Position numbers and translations under genes: made by a program. Below the pieces are notes generated by a model. That model saw only the letters and a list, made by a program, of their open reading frames with translations. It was not told the origin of the DNA and did not search any database. A stretch of 64,000 nucleotides of DNA from Corynebacterium sp. zg-331 (lineage in GTDB: Bacteria > Actinomycetota > Actinomycetes > Mycobacteriales > Mycobacteriaceae): the NCBI RefSeq assembly GCF_014267345.1, contig NZ_JACMYD010000004.1, positions 124,001-188,000 of the forward strand. The letters run 5' to 3'. Below are positions 1 to 9,805 of this stretch, piece after piece; the stretch's first letter is position 1, and each line of letters starts with the position of its first letter.

Positions 1-867
1 ACGGCTGCCCGGGTGTTTGGTCAGGTCACCGCCGTGCTGGTGGGCGGCGACCGCGAGGCTCTCGTCCCGCAGCTGGCCGCGCTGGGCGCGCACGCGGTGG
101 CCGTGGCGCCCCCGGCACCTCAGCGCTTGCTGCTGGCGGAAGTAGACGCGGTGCAATCGTTGGCGGCCGTCGAACCCGCACCCATCGTGGTGGCGGCCAA
201 CCCGGCCGGCAACGAGATCGGCGGGCGGCTCGCGGCCCGCCTTGCTTCCGGTTTCCTGCGCGACGTGGTGGGCATCAACGCCGACGGCACCGCGCAGCAG
301 TCCATTTTCGGCGATGCCGTTCAGATCAGCGCCGCGGTGGGGGGCACTAGCCCGGTCTACACGCTGCGCCCGGGTGCCGTCTCGGCCGTGCCGCAGGCCG
401 CGCCGGGCGAGGTGACCGAGCTGCCGGAACTGCCCGCCGGTGCCACGGATGTGGAGGTGGCGTCCTTCCAGCCGGCGCAACGCGGGGAGCGCCCGGAGCT
501 CACGCAGGCCACGGTCGTGGTGGCCGGTGGGCGTGGCGTGGGCGATCAGTTCCCGGACATCGTCGAGCGCCTGGCCGATGCCCTGGGTGGGGCGGTGGGA
601 GCCACCCGGGATGCGGTGGATCTGGGCCATTACGACGCCCAGTACCAGATCGGGCAGACCGGGGTGACCGTGGCTCCCGATCTCTACATCGGCCTGGGTG
701 TTTCCGGTGCTATTCAGCACCTGTCGGGGATGCAGACGGCCAAGAAGATCGTGGTGATCAATAACGACGAGGATGCGCCGATCTTCCAGGTTGCGGACCT
801 GGGCGTGGTGGGCGACCTCTTCGAGGTGGTGCCCCAGCTCCTCGAGGAGATCGCCAAGCGTCGATGA
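1..867 (+). CDS. etfA: Electron transfer flavoprotein alpha subunit (5' truncated by window edge)
   Basis: The reading frame is open from base 1, so the N-terminus lies outside the window. The visible 288 residues cover the end of the nucleotide-binding domain and the whole C-terminal FAD-binding domain, including the hallmark [17 protein letters not shown] segment and the [10 protein letters not shown] motif. The protein forms a heterodimer with EtfB and passes electrons from acyl-CoA and related dehydrogenases to the quinone pool. Its stop codon overlaps the next start by 4 nt (ATGA at 864-867), so it is translationally coupled to the cysteine desulfurase. etfB is expected just upstream but cannot be seen. 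Confidence 0.95.
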   Translation, partial: TAARVFGQVTAVLVGGDREALVPQLAALGAHAVAVAPPAPQRLLLAEVDAVQSLAAVEPAPIVVAANPAGNEIGGRLAARLASGFLRDVVGINADGTAQQSIFGDAVQISAAVGGTSPVYTLRPGAVSAVPQAAPGEVTELPELPAGATDVEVASFQPAQRGERPELTQATVVVAGGRGVGDQFPDIVERLADALGGAVGATRDAVDLGHYDAQYQIGQTGVTVAPDLYIGLGVSGAIQHLSGMQTAKKIVVINNDEDAPIFQVADLGVVGDLFEVVPQLLEEIAKRR

Positions 868-1988
868 GCCACTACTTTGACCATGCTGCCACCGCCCCCA
901 TGCGCCCCGAGGCGCGCGAGGAGTGGCTGCGCCATGCCACCGCGCTCAATCCCGGCGGGCAGTATGCCTCTGGCCGCGCGGCACGCAGCGTCCTCGATGA
1001 GGCGCGCGAGGAGATCGCGCATCTGCTGGGTGCCGACCCCGTGGAGGTCATCTTCACCGGGTCGGGCACGGAGGCCGATAACCTAGCCGTGCAGGGCCTG
1101 TACGAGGCCAGCGCCCTGGATCGCGTGGTGAGCAGCCCGGTGGAGCACCCTGCCGTGCGTGAGGTGCTCTTTCACCTGGGCCGCCGGGGTGCGCTGGTGG
1201 AGTGGTTGCCCGTGGACGGCGGCGGGCACGTGTGCGATCTCGCCGCGCTGGAAGCCCCGGCTGCGCTGGTGAGTTGCATGTACGCCAATAACGAGACGGG
1301 TGCCCTCCAGCCGGTGATCCCGTTGATCGCGCGCGCCCAGGCGGCGGGCACACCGGTGCACATCGACGCCGTGCAGGCCCTCGGGCGCTGCGCCGTGAAC
1401 TTTCGCTCCCTGGGGGCGACTACCCTGGCCGGTAGCGCCCACAAGTTCGGCGGGCCGCGGGGAGTGGGGCTTTTGGTGGTTCGGCGCTCTCCGGCCCTCC
1501 ACCCCGTGCTCTTTGGCGGCGGTCAGGAGCGCGGCCTGCGCCCCGGCACCCAGGACGTGGCCGGGGTGGCGGCCACGGCGGTGGCGCTGCGCCTGGCCCT
1601 GGCGGAGAGGGAGGCCGAGGACGCTCGGCTGCGCCGATTGCGCGATGATCTTGCCCGCCGCGTGCTTCACCGGATCGACGAGGTGCGGATCAACACGGTG
1701 GAGCCGGCGTTGCCGGGGCATCTTAGTCTCTCGTTCTCCGGGGCGGAAGGCGATAGCCTCATCATGCTGCTCGATTCCTTAGGCATCGAGGCCGCCACGG
1801 GTTCGGCCTGTCACAGCGGGGTGAACCGGGCCTCGGAGGTGCTGCTGGCGATGGGCGTACCGGAGGCGCAGGCGCGCGGTACCATCCGGTTGAGCCTGGG
1901 GGCGACCACCACCGAGGCGGACGTGGACTATCTGGTGGCACACCTCCCGGAGGTGGTGCGCCGCGCCCGGCTGGCGGGCATGGCTTAG
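864..1988 (+). CDS. nifS: Cysteine desulfurase (NifS/IscS family)
   Basis: A 374-residue class V PLP-dependent aminotransferase that converts cysteine to alanine and carries persulfide sulfur on a cysteine. The PLP lysine is seen in [10 protein letters not shown] (K194) and the catalytic cysteine in GSACHSG (C316). The N-terminus [14 protein letters not shown] is typical of the family. It is coupled to etfA by a 4-nt overlap. No IscU or SUF genes are adjacent; the other sulfur gene here is mnmA, six kilobases downstream, so a role as sulfur donor for tRNA thiolation is plausible but inferred. The choice between nifS and iscS as a symbol is one of convention. Confidence 0.93.
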   Translation: MSHYFDHAATAPMRPEAREEWLRHATALNPGGQYASGRAARSVLDEAREEIAHLLGADPVEVIFTGSGTEADNLAVQGLYEASALDRVVSSPVEHPAVREVLFHLGRRGALVEWLPVDGGGHVCDLAALEAPAALVSCMYANNETGALQPVIPLIARAQAAGTPVHIDAVQALGRCAVNFRSLGATTLAGSAHKFGGPRGVGLLVVRRSPALHPVLFGGGQERGLRPGTQDVAGVAATAVALRLALAEREAEDARLRRLRDDLARRVLHRIDEVRINTVEPALPGHLSLSFSGAEGDSLIMLLDSLGIEAATGSACHSGVNRASEVLLAMGVPEAQARGTIRLSLGATTTEADVDYLVAHLPEVVRRARLAGMA

Positions 1989-2049
1989 CCGGGAAGTATG
2001 CGGGAAAGACTCAGCTTGGTGGCAGTAACCGGGAGTAGAACAAACGGTT

Positions 2050-3243
2050 ATGGATTGGTTGTGGTCTTTTTCCCTGACGGGGGAGTCAGCCCAGGCGCTC
2101 ATCGCCGCCGGCTGGCTGGGCGGCGTGGTCCTAGCCGCCTGGGGCGGGCATCGATGGCGCGCGGCGGGGTGGGCGCTTGTTCTTACGGTGGCGTTGTGGT
2201 GGCTGCTGGAGGTCGGGTGGCGTCCCTTCCCGGATCGGGTGGATTGGCGAGCCTACGCGGCGGGTTCGGGGATCATTTTTAGTCTGATGTGCCTGAGACA
2301 GCGTCGCCGAGCGGTTATCATCTCTGTGGTGCTTACCACTGTCGCCACCCTGGGGACGCTCAACTTGGTGTTCCAGGAGTACCCCACGGTGCGGTCCTTC
2401 GATCCCCCGCAGGTGGCGGTGCCGATGGGTTATGCGCAGTTTCGATCCATGACTCACCCTCCGCTCCTCGACGGCCGCGAGGTGGGTGCGCTGGTGACCG
2501 TCGATCTCCCGGGCTCGGGTTTTCAGCCCCGGCCCGCCGTGGCCTACGTGCCTCCGGCGTATTGGCACGGGCAGCGGCTGCCGGTGATGGTGCTCATGGC
2601 CGGCAACCCCGGCAGCCCGGAGCAGTGGTTTGGACCAGGGGAGGCGGCCGAGACCGCCGACGCCTATCAGCGATCCCACGCGGGCGCGGCGCCGATCGTG
2701 GTAAGCGTGGATGCCACCGGATCCTTCACCGGCAATCCGTTGTGCGTGGATGGGCCGGAACACAAGGTGATGACGTACCTCACGCAGGACGTTCCCTCCG
2801 GTCTTCGGAGCTTGTTTCGTGCCTCCGAAGACCAATCGCGGTGGGTGATCGGCGGGCTGAGCTATGGGGGTACCTGCGCTCTGCAGGTGGCCACCGCCCG
2901 CCCGGAGGCTTATGGCACGTTCCTTGACTTCTCCGGGCAGGCCGAGCCGACGCTGGGGGATCACGAGGAGACCGTGGCGCGCTTTTTCGGTGGGCAAGAA
3001 TCGGTTTTCGCTGCCCATAACCCCGCCGACTTGCTGGCCAACCGGGCCTACCCGCACACCCGAGGGCGTTTTGTGGCGGGGGAGCGGGATAAGGAATCCG
3101 TGGCGGCCCTGACCCACCTTAACGACTTGGCCCGCGCGGCCGGGATGGACACCCGCATGTCCACGGTGCCGGGAGGTCATTCCTTCGAGGCCTGGCGGGT
3201 GGCCCTGGCCGAGACCTTTGCGTGGGCGGTGCGGGAAAAATAA
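2050..3243 (+). CDS. Membrane-anchored alpha/beta-hydrolase esterase
   Basis: A 397-residue protein with several hydrophobic helices in about the first 115 residues and an esterase-type alpha/beta-hydrolase domain after that, probably facing the outside. The nucleophile elbow is GGLSYGG (S271) and a likely catalytic histidine lies in PGGHSFEAW (H377). The next gene, starting 2 nt after its stop, encodes an aminoacyl-phosphatidylglycerol synthase-like protein. In actinobacteria and firmicutes such synthases are often paired with hydrolases that remove the amino acid from the lipid, so an aminoacyl-lipid hydrolase role is a reasonable inference from context. Mycolyl or other lipid ester substrates are not excluded. 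Confidence 0.8.
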   Translation: MDWLWSFSLTGESAQALIAAGWLGGVVLAAWGGHRWRAAGWALVLTVALWWLLEVGWRPFPDRVDWRAYAAGSGIIFSLMCLRQRRRAVIISVVLTTVATLGTLNLVFQEYPTVRSFDPPQVAVPMGYAQFRSMTHPPLLDGREVGALVTVDLPGSGFQPRPAVAYVPPAYWHGQRLPVMVLMAGNPGSPEQWFGPGEAAETADAYQRSHAGAAPIVVSVDATGSFTGNPLCVDGPEHKVMTYLTQDVPSGLRSLFRASEDQSRWVIGGLSYGGTCALQVATARPEAYGTFLDFSGQAEPTLGDHEETVARFFGGQESVFAAHNPADLLANRAYPHTRGRFVAGERDKESVAALTHLNDLARAAGMDTRMSTVPGGHSFEAWRVALAETFAWAVREK

Positions 3244-3245
3244 TC

Positions 3246-5657
3246 ATGGCATCACCCAGGACTTTTCTTGCGCGTATACCCGCCGTGCGGCACATGCTCT
3301 TTTCCCTCACCACCCTGGCGGCGATGTGGTTGTGCCACTGGGTGGTTCCCCACGGCGTCTTGGCTCTGGGCATGTCCCATGATTCCCGGCATTGGCATCT
3401 CCTGAGCGCCGGGATAACCTCCGGTTCGCAGGTGGGGCTTGTTTTCGCCTCGCTCGCCGTGGTGGGGCTGGTGATTCCCGCCGAGCGCACCCTGGGCACG
3501 GCGCGCACGGTGGCGGTGGCGGTGAGCGCCCACCTGTGTTCCACCGCGCTAGGCCTGCTGGCGGTGCGCCTGGTCGCGAAGACGGGTTTTCATCGCTGGG
3601 GCAGCGATCTCCTCCATGCCTCCCTGCTCTCTCCGGTGTCCTGGATCTTCGGTACGGCGGCCTATGCGAGCACGGCCATGCCGCTGCTGTGGCGGCGTCG
3701 GATAGCGGTGTGGCTGCTGGCGCTGGCCAGCACGCTGGTGCTCTTCTCGGGAAGCGTATCCGACCTGGTGGCCCTGATCAGCACGGTGGTGGGATTCGCC
3801 GCCGGTGTGGCGCGGCATGGCCGGGTGCGCCTGTACGTCGGATCCGTGCGCGAGGTACGGGTGTTGGTGAGCACCATCCTGGCGGCCATCTCTTTCGGTC
3901 CCCTGGTGGCCAGCGCGCACCCGGGTTCCGGTAGCCCCCTGGCCTTCGTGGGCACGCTGACCTGGCTTCCCGTGCGCAGGGGCTACGAGGCGGCGATGAT
4001 CTGTCAGGGGGAGGTGGACTCCCCTCAGTGCCGCGAGGCGGTGGCCTTGGCCCAGCAGGCCGGCGTGGAGCCCTCGGTGGCCAATCTCATGCCGGTGCTG
4101 CTGAATCTGGTGATCATCGCCGGGTTGCTCAAGGGACGCCGTGCCGCCTGGTGGCTCTCCTTGGGTGCGCAGGCCACGGTGATCGTGGCTCTCATCGCGC
4201 AGGTGGCGGTGGCCGGACGCGGGCAGTCGATGATGGTGCTGTGTGGCCGCGTCGTGCCGCTGGCCCTGCCGTGGTTGGGGGGGATCGTGCTGCTGCTGGC
4301 CAGCCGCCGTCACTTTCAGGTCGCCATCGCTGTGCGCAACATCCGGCATTGCCTTTCGGTAATTCTGTGTGTGCTAGCAGCTACCTCGGTCGCGTGGATC
4401 GGCGGTGCTCTACTCATGGGAGTGCCCCGGCCGGTGATCCTGCGGGAGTGGCCGCTGCGGTATCTTCCTTCCTCCTTAGCCCCCTTGTTCCCGATGCACC
4501 TGATGCCCACCCAACCCGCGGCGTGGGCCTTGTACTCCTGGCTCGGTGCTATCTTTGCGCTGGTGGCCGCCCTTGCGTTGTACCGCTTGTTGATGAGCGT
4601 GCCGGACGAGGATGCCGCGCAGCAGAGGGAGCGGGCGCGCGAGATGCTCGTTCACGGGGATCATCTTCAGGCGATGACGCTGTGGGAGGGCAATCGCTAT
4701 TGGTTTGGTCGGTGCGGGACAACCCACGGCTACGTGGCCTACCGGGTGTGTCGAGGCATCGCCGTGACCGTGGGGGAACCGGTGGGGCATCCGGGTCTGG
4801 CGGATGGCTTCGAGGCCTTTGCCGCGGGCCAGGGGTGGACGGTGGCCTGGTATTCCGTGCGGGAGAGTTTTGCCGATACCCGCCCGGGTGATCCCCGGAT
4901 CCATGTGGCGGAGGAGGCGGTGCTGTCGGCGGCCAACGTGGAGTTTCGAGGAAAAAAATTCCAAAACGTTCGCACCGCGCGCAACCGGGCGGCCAAGGAA
5001 GGCATCCGCGCGCGGTGGACCACCTGGGAAGACGCGGGCGCGGTGGTGCGCCAGCGCATCACGGAGCTCTCCGAGGAGTGGCTGGCCGATAAGGCCTTGC
5101 CGGAGATGGGCTTCACCCTGGGCACGCTCCACGAGCTCGCCGCCCCCGGCACGCGGTTGCTGATAGCCCAGGACGCCTCCGGGCGGCTGCACGGGGTGAC
5201 CAGCTGGTTGCCGGTCTACGAGCGCGGTGCGCTCGTGGGGCTGACCCTGGATTTCCTGCGCCGCGATGCGCAAGGCTGTAAGTCCACCATGGAATTTCTC
5301 CTCTCCCAGGCGCTTCTCGACGCCGCAACCGAGGGGTTGGCCTGGATCTCGCTCTCCGGTGCCCCCCTGGCGCGCAGCACCCCGGCGGAGGGTTTCGTGG
5401 ATCAGGCCCTCGATCGAGTGGGGGCCTCAATGGAGCCCTTTTATGGGTTCCGCTCGCTGGCGGCCTCGAAGGATAAGTTTCACCCGGATTACCAGCCGTG
5501 GTACGTGGTGTGCCGCGACGAGCTGGCCCTGCCCAAGGTGGCGCTGGCGGTCTCACAGTGCTACCTGCCGCAGCTCAAACCCGCCGAGGCCGCCCGCCTG
5601 CTGCGCGTGTGGCTCAGCGCTGCACTGGCTCGCGGCGGCCGAGGCGAATCTTCTTGA
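3246..5657 (+). CDS. MprF/aminoacyl-phosphatidylglycerol synthase-like membrane protein (DUF2156)
   Basis: An 803-residue polytopic protein. Residues 1-450 contain about a dozen hydrophobic helices, the first half of them resembling a rhomboid-like fold. The cytoplasmic C-terminal domain (about 470-780) is DUF2156, the tRNA-dependent aminoacyl-lipid transferase fold with two GNAT-like halves; the conserved GKKFQNVRTARNRAAKEG stretch is clear. Members transfer lysine or alanine from charged tRNA to phosphatidylglycerol or diacylglycerol, lowering surface charge and sensitivity to cationic peptides. The start at 3246 is chosen over an in-frame ATG at 3222 because it follows the esterase stop by 2 nt and avoids overlap. 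Amino-acid specificity cannot be read from the sequence. The 3' end overlaps the convergent PTS gene by 44 bp. Confidence 0.85.
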   Translation: MASPRTFLARIPAVRHMLFSLTTLAAMWLCHWVVPHGVLALGMSHDSRHWHLLSAGITSGSQVGLVFASLAVVGLVIPAERTLGTARTVAVAVSAHLCSTALGLLAVRLVAKTGFHRWGSDLLHASLLSPVSWIFGTAAYASTAMPLLWRRRIAVWLLALASTLVLFSGSVSDLVALISTVVGFAAGVARHGRVRLYVGSVREVRVLVSTILAAISFGPLVASAHPGSGSPLAFVGTLTWLPVRRGYEAAMICQGEVDSPQCREAVALAQQAGVEPSVANLMPVLLNLVIIAGLLKGRRAAWWLSLGAQATVIVALIAQVAVAGRGQSMMVLCGRVVPLALPWLGGIVLLLASRRHFQVAIAVRNIRHCLSVILCVLAATSVAWIGGALLMGVPRPVILREWPLRYLPSSLAPLFPMHLMPTQPAAWALYSWLGAIFALVAALALYRLLMSVPDEDAAQQRERAREMLVHGDHLQAMTLWEGNRYWFGRCGTTHGYVAYRVCRGIAVTVGEPVGHPGLADGFEAFAAGQGWTVAWYSVRESFADTRPGDPRIHVAEEAVLSAANVEFRGKKFQNVRTARNRAAKEGIRARWTTWEDAGAVVRQRITELSEEWLADKALPEMGFTLGTLHELAAPGTRLLIAQDASGRLHGVTSWLPVYERGALVGLTLDFLRRDAQGCKSTMEFLLSQALLDAATEGLAWISLSGAPLARSTPAEGFVDQALDRVGASMEPFYGFRSLAASKDKFHPDYQPWYVVCRDELALPKVALAVSQCYLPQLKPAEAARLLRVWLSAALARGGRGESS

Positions 5658-7605
5658 CTTCGCGGCCGTTGTCCACGTCCGCGTCGCGGAAGCCGAAAAG
5701 GTACGTAAGGATGAAGGCCACCGCGGCGGCCGTGCCCGAGGCGATCCAGAAGCCCCAGAAGCTCACGTCTAGGCCCTCGGGGTTGATGAAGGAGGTAAAA
5801 CCGATGAGCGAGCCGGTGAAGCCCCACATGTTCACCTTGAGCAGGCCGGTGAGCAGGCCGCCGCAGGCACCCCCGATGGAGGCCATGAGGAAGATCCGGC
5901 CGTATTTGAGATTGATGCCGTACATCGCCGGCTCCGTGATCCCGCAGAAGGCCGCGATAGCGGCGGAACCGGAGAGCTCCTTGATCTTGAGCACGCGAGA
6001 CTTGACAAAAACCGCCAGCACCGCCCCACCCTGGGCTACCATCGTCGCGGAGATGATGGCGTTGAGCGGGGACTGCCCGGTCAACGCGATGTCCTGGGCC
6101 ACCAGCGGGATCACCGCCCAGTGCAGGCCAAAGATCACCAGCGTTTGGTAGAAACCGCCGATGAGCAGCCCGGAGAGCGAGGGGGAAAGATGATAGAGCC
6201 CCTGGATGCCGTTGGCGATCCCGGTGGACAGAAAGGTGACCGCGGGCCCCAGGAGCAGTAGGATGGCCAGGGAAACCACCACCACCTCCACCAGAGGCAG
6301 GAAGATCATGCGCACGGTGGCCGGGATCGTCTTTTTTAACCAGGGCTCGATCACGGAGGCCAGCCAGGCGGCCACGATGATCGGGAAGATGCTGTAGCTA
6401 TAGCTGGCCATATGATAGGGCAGACCGAAGAAGTCGGCGTTGAGGGACATCCCCAGGATGTTGCGGGAACCCTCCGCACCGGAAAGTTCCACGATCTGCG
6501 GGTAGGTGAGCACGCCGCCCACGATGGCCACGATGATGGGATCGGCCCCCAGCCGCTTGGCGGCGGTAAAGCCCACGAAGATGGGGAGGAAGAAGAAGAC
6601 GGCGTCGCTGAGTGCGTTGATCAGAAGGTAGGTGTCCGAGGCGGTGGTGACCACGTCGAAGGTGGTCAGCAGGGAGAGGATTCCCTTGATGATGCCCGAG
6701 GCGGCCAGCAGGCCGATGACAGGAATCATGGAGCCGGTGATGACGCCGATGAGGGAGGAAAAGCCGCGGCCCAGCCACCCCATTGCGCTGGTGGGCCGCG
6801 GGCGATTTTCCGCCGCGTCCGCGGCGACCTCGCCGCCGGCGGCCCCGTCGCCCAGGGCCGCGATGACCTCTGCGTAGACGTCCTCGACGCCCGGGCCTAT
6901 CACCACTTGGTACTGGCCGCCGGCACGGATCACGTCGATCACCCCGTCGAGCTCGCGCACGGCATCGTCCTGCGGAATGGACTCCTCGCGCAGGTAAAAG
7001 CGCAGCCGGGTGATGCAGTGCGTGACGCTGCGGATGTTCTCCGCCCCGCCCACCGCCGCTATCAGCTCCTCGGTTCCTCGCGGCGCGGGGGCGTCGTCGT
7101 TTGCGGCAGGCGGCGAGGCGGTAAGCGCCCGGGCCGCCTCGTCACCGGCCCGCGCGTTTACCACACGCACCCGCAGCCCGGAGAGCACGGCGGCGGAGTT
7201 CGTGACCGCCACGATGGTGCAGGTGGATTTCCCCGCATCGGCGATGGCCTTGGCATCCATGCGGGCCAGGGCCTGCCCCGGGCGCACGCTCTGGCCCTTG
7301 GTCACCTCCACGGTAAAGGGGGCGCCGCCCAATTCCACCGTGTCGATGCCCAGGTGAATCAGCACGTCCCACCCCTCCTCGGTGCGGATGCCCAGGGCGT
7401 GCTTGGTTGCGGCGATCATGGTGACGGTGCCCCCGACGGGAGAAAGAACAACCCCGCCGGGGGTATCGATGACGCCGAACCCCTCGCCCAGGTTTCCCCT
7501 GGCAAAGACGGGATCGGGCACCTCGCTCATGGGGATGATCGTGCCGGAGACGGGTGCGAGCAGCGGCGGAAGACAGGCCGGACCCGAGTGATCATGGGTG
7601 TGCAT
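5614..7605 (-). CDS. PTS permease, beta-glucoside/sucrose family, fused EIIA-EIIB-EIIC
   Basis: A 663-residue sugar phosphotransferase permease. The EIIA domain is N-terminal (about 10-160) with the phosphorylatable histidine in [10 protein letters not shown] (H84) and a second conserved H69. EIIB follows (177-255) with the phospho-cysteine in [11 protein letters not shown] (C197). EIIC (290-645) has the usual multi-helix membrane region and a [11 protein letters not shown] motif. It imports and phosphorylates a sugar; beta-glucosides, sucrose or trehalose are all possible. The order A-B-C is uncommon, since relatives are mostly B-C-A. ATG 7605 is preferred over GTG 7620 because AGGAG lies 7 nt upstream of it. 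No glycosidase or antiterminator gene is adjacent. A very strong hairpin sits just upstream (7650-7705). Confidence 0.92.
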   Translation of the reverse strand: MHTHDHSGPACLPPLLAPVSGTIIPMSEVPDPVFARGNLGEGFGVIDTPGGVVLSPVGGTVTMIAATKHALGIRTEEGWDVLIHLGIDTVELGGAPFTVEVTKGQSVRPGQALARMDAKAIADAGKSTCTIVAVTNSAAVLSGLRVRVVNARAGDEAARALTASPPAANDDAPAPRGTEELIAAVGGAENIRSVTHCITRLRFYLREESIPQDDAVRELDGVIDVIRAGGQYQVVIGPGVEDVYAEVIAALGDGAAGGEVAADAAENRPRPTSAMGWLGRGFSSLIGVITGSMIPVIGLLAASGIIKGILSLLTTFDVVTTASDTYLLINALSDAVFFFLPIFVGFTAAKRLGADPIIVAIVGGVLTYPQIVELSGAEGSRNILGMSLNADFFGLPYHMASYSYSIFPIIVAAWLASVIEPWLKKTIPATVRMIFLPLVEVVVVSLAILLLLGPAVTFLSTGIANGIQGLYHLSPSLSGLLIGGFYQTLVIFGLHWAVIPLVAQDIALTGQSPLNAIISATMVAQGGAVLAVFVKSRVLKIKELSGSAAIAAFCGITEPAMYGINLKYGRIFLMASIGGACGGLLTGLLKVNMWGFTGSLIGFTSFINPEGLDVSFWGFWIASGTAAAVAFILTYLFGFRDADVDNGREVKKIRLGRREPVQR

Positions 7606-7649
7606 GGAGAAGCTCCTCACAGGCGGATAATCTTCGGTTCAGACTAACA

Positions 7650-7705
7650 CCGCCTCCCCGCCACCCCCGCCGGTGTGCTCACCCGCGGGGGTGGCGGGGA
7701 GGCGG
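7650..7705. repeat. Very long perfect inverted repeat (21-bp arms) between divergent genes
   Basis: Arms 7650-7670 and 7685-7705 are perfect reverse complements over 21 bp, very GC-rich (CCGCCTCCCC... paired with ...GGGGAGGCGG). Inside the 14-nt loop a further GGTG/CACC pairing (7672-7675 with 7680-7683) extends the structure to a TGCT tetraloop after one mismatch. No T-run follows on either strand, so it does not look like an intrinsic terminator. It lies about 45 bp upstream of the PTS start on the minus strand and 125 bp upstream of mnmA. Confidence 0.9.
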
Positions 7706-7829
7706 GGGCGCTGGTGGCCCATGCGCATCGCCGCAAGCGGGGACGCTACACTGGCCTCGAATCGGCCGAGGCGTCCCGCGCGGACTGCCGCGGCACAGCG
7801 AGGACAGCGGGAGAAAGGGGCACGGGGTT

Positions 7830-8912
7830 ATGCGGGTACTGGCCGCGATGAGCGGGGGAGTGGATTCCTCCGTGGCCGCCGCGCGGGCCTTGGCGGACGG
7901 GCACGAGGTGGTGGGGGTGCACCTTGCGCTCTCCCAGGACCCGCAGGCGGTGCGGGAATCCTCCCGAGGGTGCTGCTCCCTGGAAGATTCCGCGGACGCG
8001 CGCCGAGTGTGCGACAAGCTCGGCATCCCCTTTTACGTGTGGGATTTCTCCGATCGCTTCAAGGAAGAGGTGATGGGGGACTTCGTGGACTCCTACGTGC
8101 GCGGAGAAACGCCTAATCCGTGCCTGCGATGCAACGAGAAGATCAAGTTCGCGGCCCTCCTGGAGCGAGGAATCGCGCTGGGCTTTGACGCCGTGGTCAC
8201 CGGTCACTACGCCCGGATCACCCCGGACGGCTACCTGCGCCGGGCGGTGGATCCGCGCAAAGATCAGTCCTACGTGCTGGGGGTGCTGGGCGCCCACGAG
8301 ATCGAGCACTGCCTGTTCCCGGTGGGCGATACCCCCAAGCCGCAGATCCGGCGAGAGGCCGCCGCACACGGCTTTTCCACGGCCACCAAGCCGGATTCCT
8401 ACGACATCTGCTTCATCCCGGACGGCAATACCACCGCCTTCCTAGGATCGCGCATCGGGGTACGCCCCGGCATGATCGTCGACGGCGAGGGCACGCCGCT
8501 GCGCCAGCACGAGGGCGTGTACGGCTTTACCATCGGCCAGCGTAGGGGCCTGGACATTAAGACCCCGGCCGCCGACGGACGACCCCGCTACGTCACCGAT
8601 ATCGATGCCGCCACCGGCACGGTCACGGTGGGCCCGCGCGAGGATCTCAGCGTGAGAGCGATCGAGGCGAACCGCCTGAAGTATCTGCATCCGGCGATGA
8701 CGGGCACGCTGGAGTGCCAGGTGCAGGTGCGCGCTCACGGCGGCGTGGTGGATTGCCTGGCACGGGTGGATCGCGAGGCGGATTCGATGACGCTGGAGCT
8801 GCGCGAGCCGCTGCTGGGCGTGGCGCGCGGCCAGGCTGCCGTGCTCTACCTCCCGGACGAGGCGGGAGACATCGTGCTGGGCTCGGGCACCATCTGCGGG
8901 ACGCGACGTTGA
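7830..8912 (+). CDS. mnmA: tRNA-specific 2-thiouridylase MnmA
   Basis: A 360-residue enzyme that thiolates uridine 34 in the wobble position of tRNA-Glu, -Gln and -Lys using ATP and a protein-borne persulfide. The PP-loop AMSGGVDSS is at residues 6-14. The catalytic cysteine is in [12 protein letters not shown] (C101) and the partner cysteine in YDICFIPDG (C194). The start at 7830 gives [12 protein letters not shown], the usual beginning; a longer open frame upstream has no family similarity. Its stop overlaps the next start (TGATG at 8910-8914). The tRNA-Gln and tRNA-Glu genes here have CUG and CUC anticodons, so neither is itself a U34 substrate. Confidence 0.96.
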   Translation: MRVLAAMSGGVDSSVAAARALADGHEVVGVHLALSQDPQAVRESSRGCCSLEDSADARRVCDKLGIPFYVWDFSDRFKEEVMGDFVDSYVRGETPNPCLRCNEKIKFAALLERGIALGFDAVVTGHYARITPDGYLRRAVDPRKDQSYVLGVLGAHEIEHCLFPVGDTPKPQIRREAAAHGFSTATKPDSYDICFIPDGNTTAFLGSRIGVRPGMIVDGEGTPLRQHEGVYGFTIGQRRGLDIKTPAADGRPRYVTDIDAATGTVTVGPREDLSVRAIEANRLKYLHPAMTGTLECQVQVRAHGGVVDCLARVDREADSMTLELREPLLGVARGQAAVLYLPDEAGDIVLGSGTICGTRR

Positions 8913-9805
8913 TGCGGGCCTACGGTTTGGGCGAGCTGCCCGGCGTGGATATCCGCGAGGCCGCCAGCATGGTGCTGGGCGAGACCGGCGACCTGGTGCA
9001 TCTGCCGCAGCTGCCCCGGCGCGGCCTGGATTCCCACCCAGTGGGGCGCACCGCGGCGCTGCTGCCGGGTATTCCCGTGGATCGCGGTCCCCGTGGCTGG
9101 GTGCTGCGTCCCGGCAATCTCCGCCTGTCCGATCGCCTGCGCCGCGACGTAGATGCGTGCGAGGAGGTATGGGCCGGCGCGCCGGGCCGGGTCAAGGTGC
9201 AGGTGCTCGGCCCGTGGAGCCTGGCGGCCGGCCTGGAGACCCCCGGAGGACATCGGGCGTTCGCGGACGCTGGGGCGCTGCGCGATCTCACCGAGGCCCT
9301 GATCCAGGGCATCGCGGAGCACGCCGGCGAGGTGGCCCGCCGCATGGATGCCGAGGTGATCGTGCAGATCGATGAGCCGCTGGCGGCGCGCATAGCCGCC
9401 GGAGCTATCCCCGGCACCCACGATTTCGACCGCATCGCCCCCGTGTCGCAGGAGGATCTGGGAGCGCGCTGGCACGAGGTGATCGAGGGTACCCGGGAGG
9501 AGATCCTGGTGAATCTGTGCGCTCAGAACCCACCCTGGGCCGCGGTGCGGCGCAGCCGGGCGCGCACGGTGGTACTTTCGGCGGGTGCCATGCGCGGCAC
9601 CGCGCTGATAGATGCCCTGGGTGAGCATCTCGACGCCGGGCTGCGCCTCGGGGTAGGGGTGGGGCCGGGGTGCCGCGAGCTGCCCCGGATCTTGCAGGAG
9701 TATTCCCCCACCGACGGGGCCATCGACGTGGTGGCCGAAGGGCCGTTCGAGGACTTCGCGCAGGCCACGCGCGCCTATCGCGCGGCGCTGCGGCTGGCGC
9801 GGTAG
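8912..9805 (+). CDS. MetE/UROD-like superfamily protein, function unknown
   Basis: A 297-residue protein beginning [13 protein letters not shown] and overlapping the mnmA stop by 1 nt, so it is coupled to mnmA. Segments such as VQVLGPWSLAAGLE and VIVQIDEPLAARIAAG resemble the TIM-barrel of cobalamin-independent methionine synthase and uroporphyrinogen decarboxylase relatives. It is less than half the length of MetE, and I do not see the zinc-binding His/Cys set of true MetE. Corynebacteria commonly carry a homologue between mnmA and ligA. The substrate is unknown. The last 31 bp overlap the convergent copper chaperone gene. Confidence 0.75.
   Translation: MRAYGLGELPGVDIREAASMVLGETGDLVHLPQLPRRGLDSHPVGRTAALLPGIPVDRGPRGWVLRPGNLRLSDRLRRDVDACEEVWAGAPGRVKVQVLGPWSLAAGLETPGGHRAFADAGALRDLTEALIQGIAEHAGEVARRMDAEVIVQIDEPLAARIAAGAIPGTHDFDRIAPVSQEDLGARWHEVIEGTREEILVNLCAQNPPWAAVRRSRARTVVLSAGAMRGTALIDALGEHLDAGLRLGVGVGPGCRELPRILQEYSPTDGAIDVVAEGPFEDFAQATRAYRAALRLAR

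Noticed and set aside
6412..7647. A 411-codon plus-strand frame opposite the PTS gene
   Set aside because: It is a His/Gly/Asp-rich shadow; the minus strand encodes an intact PTS protein.
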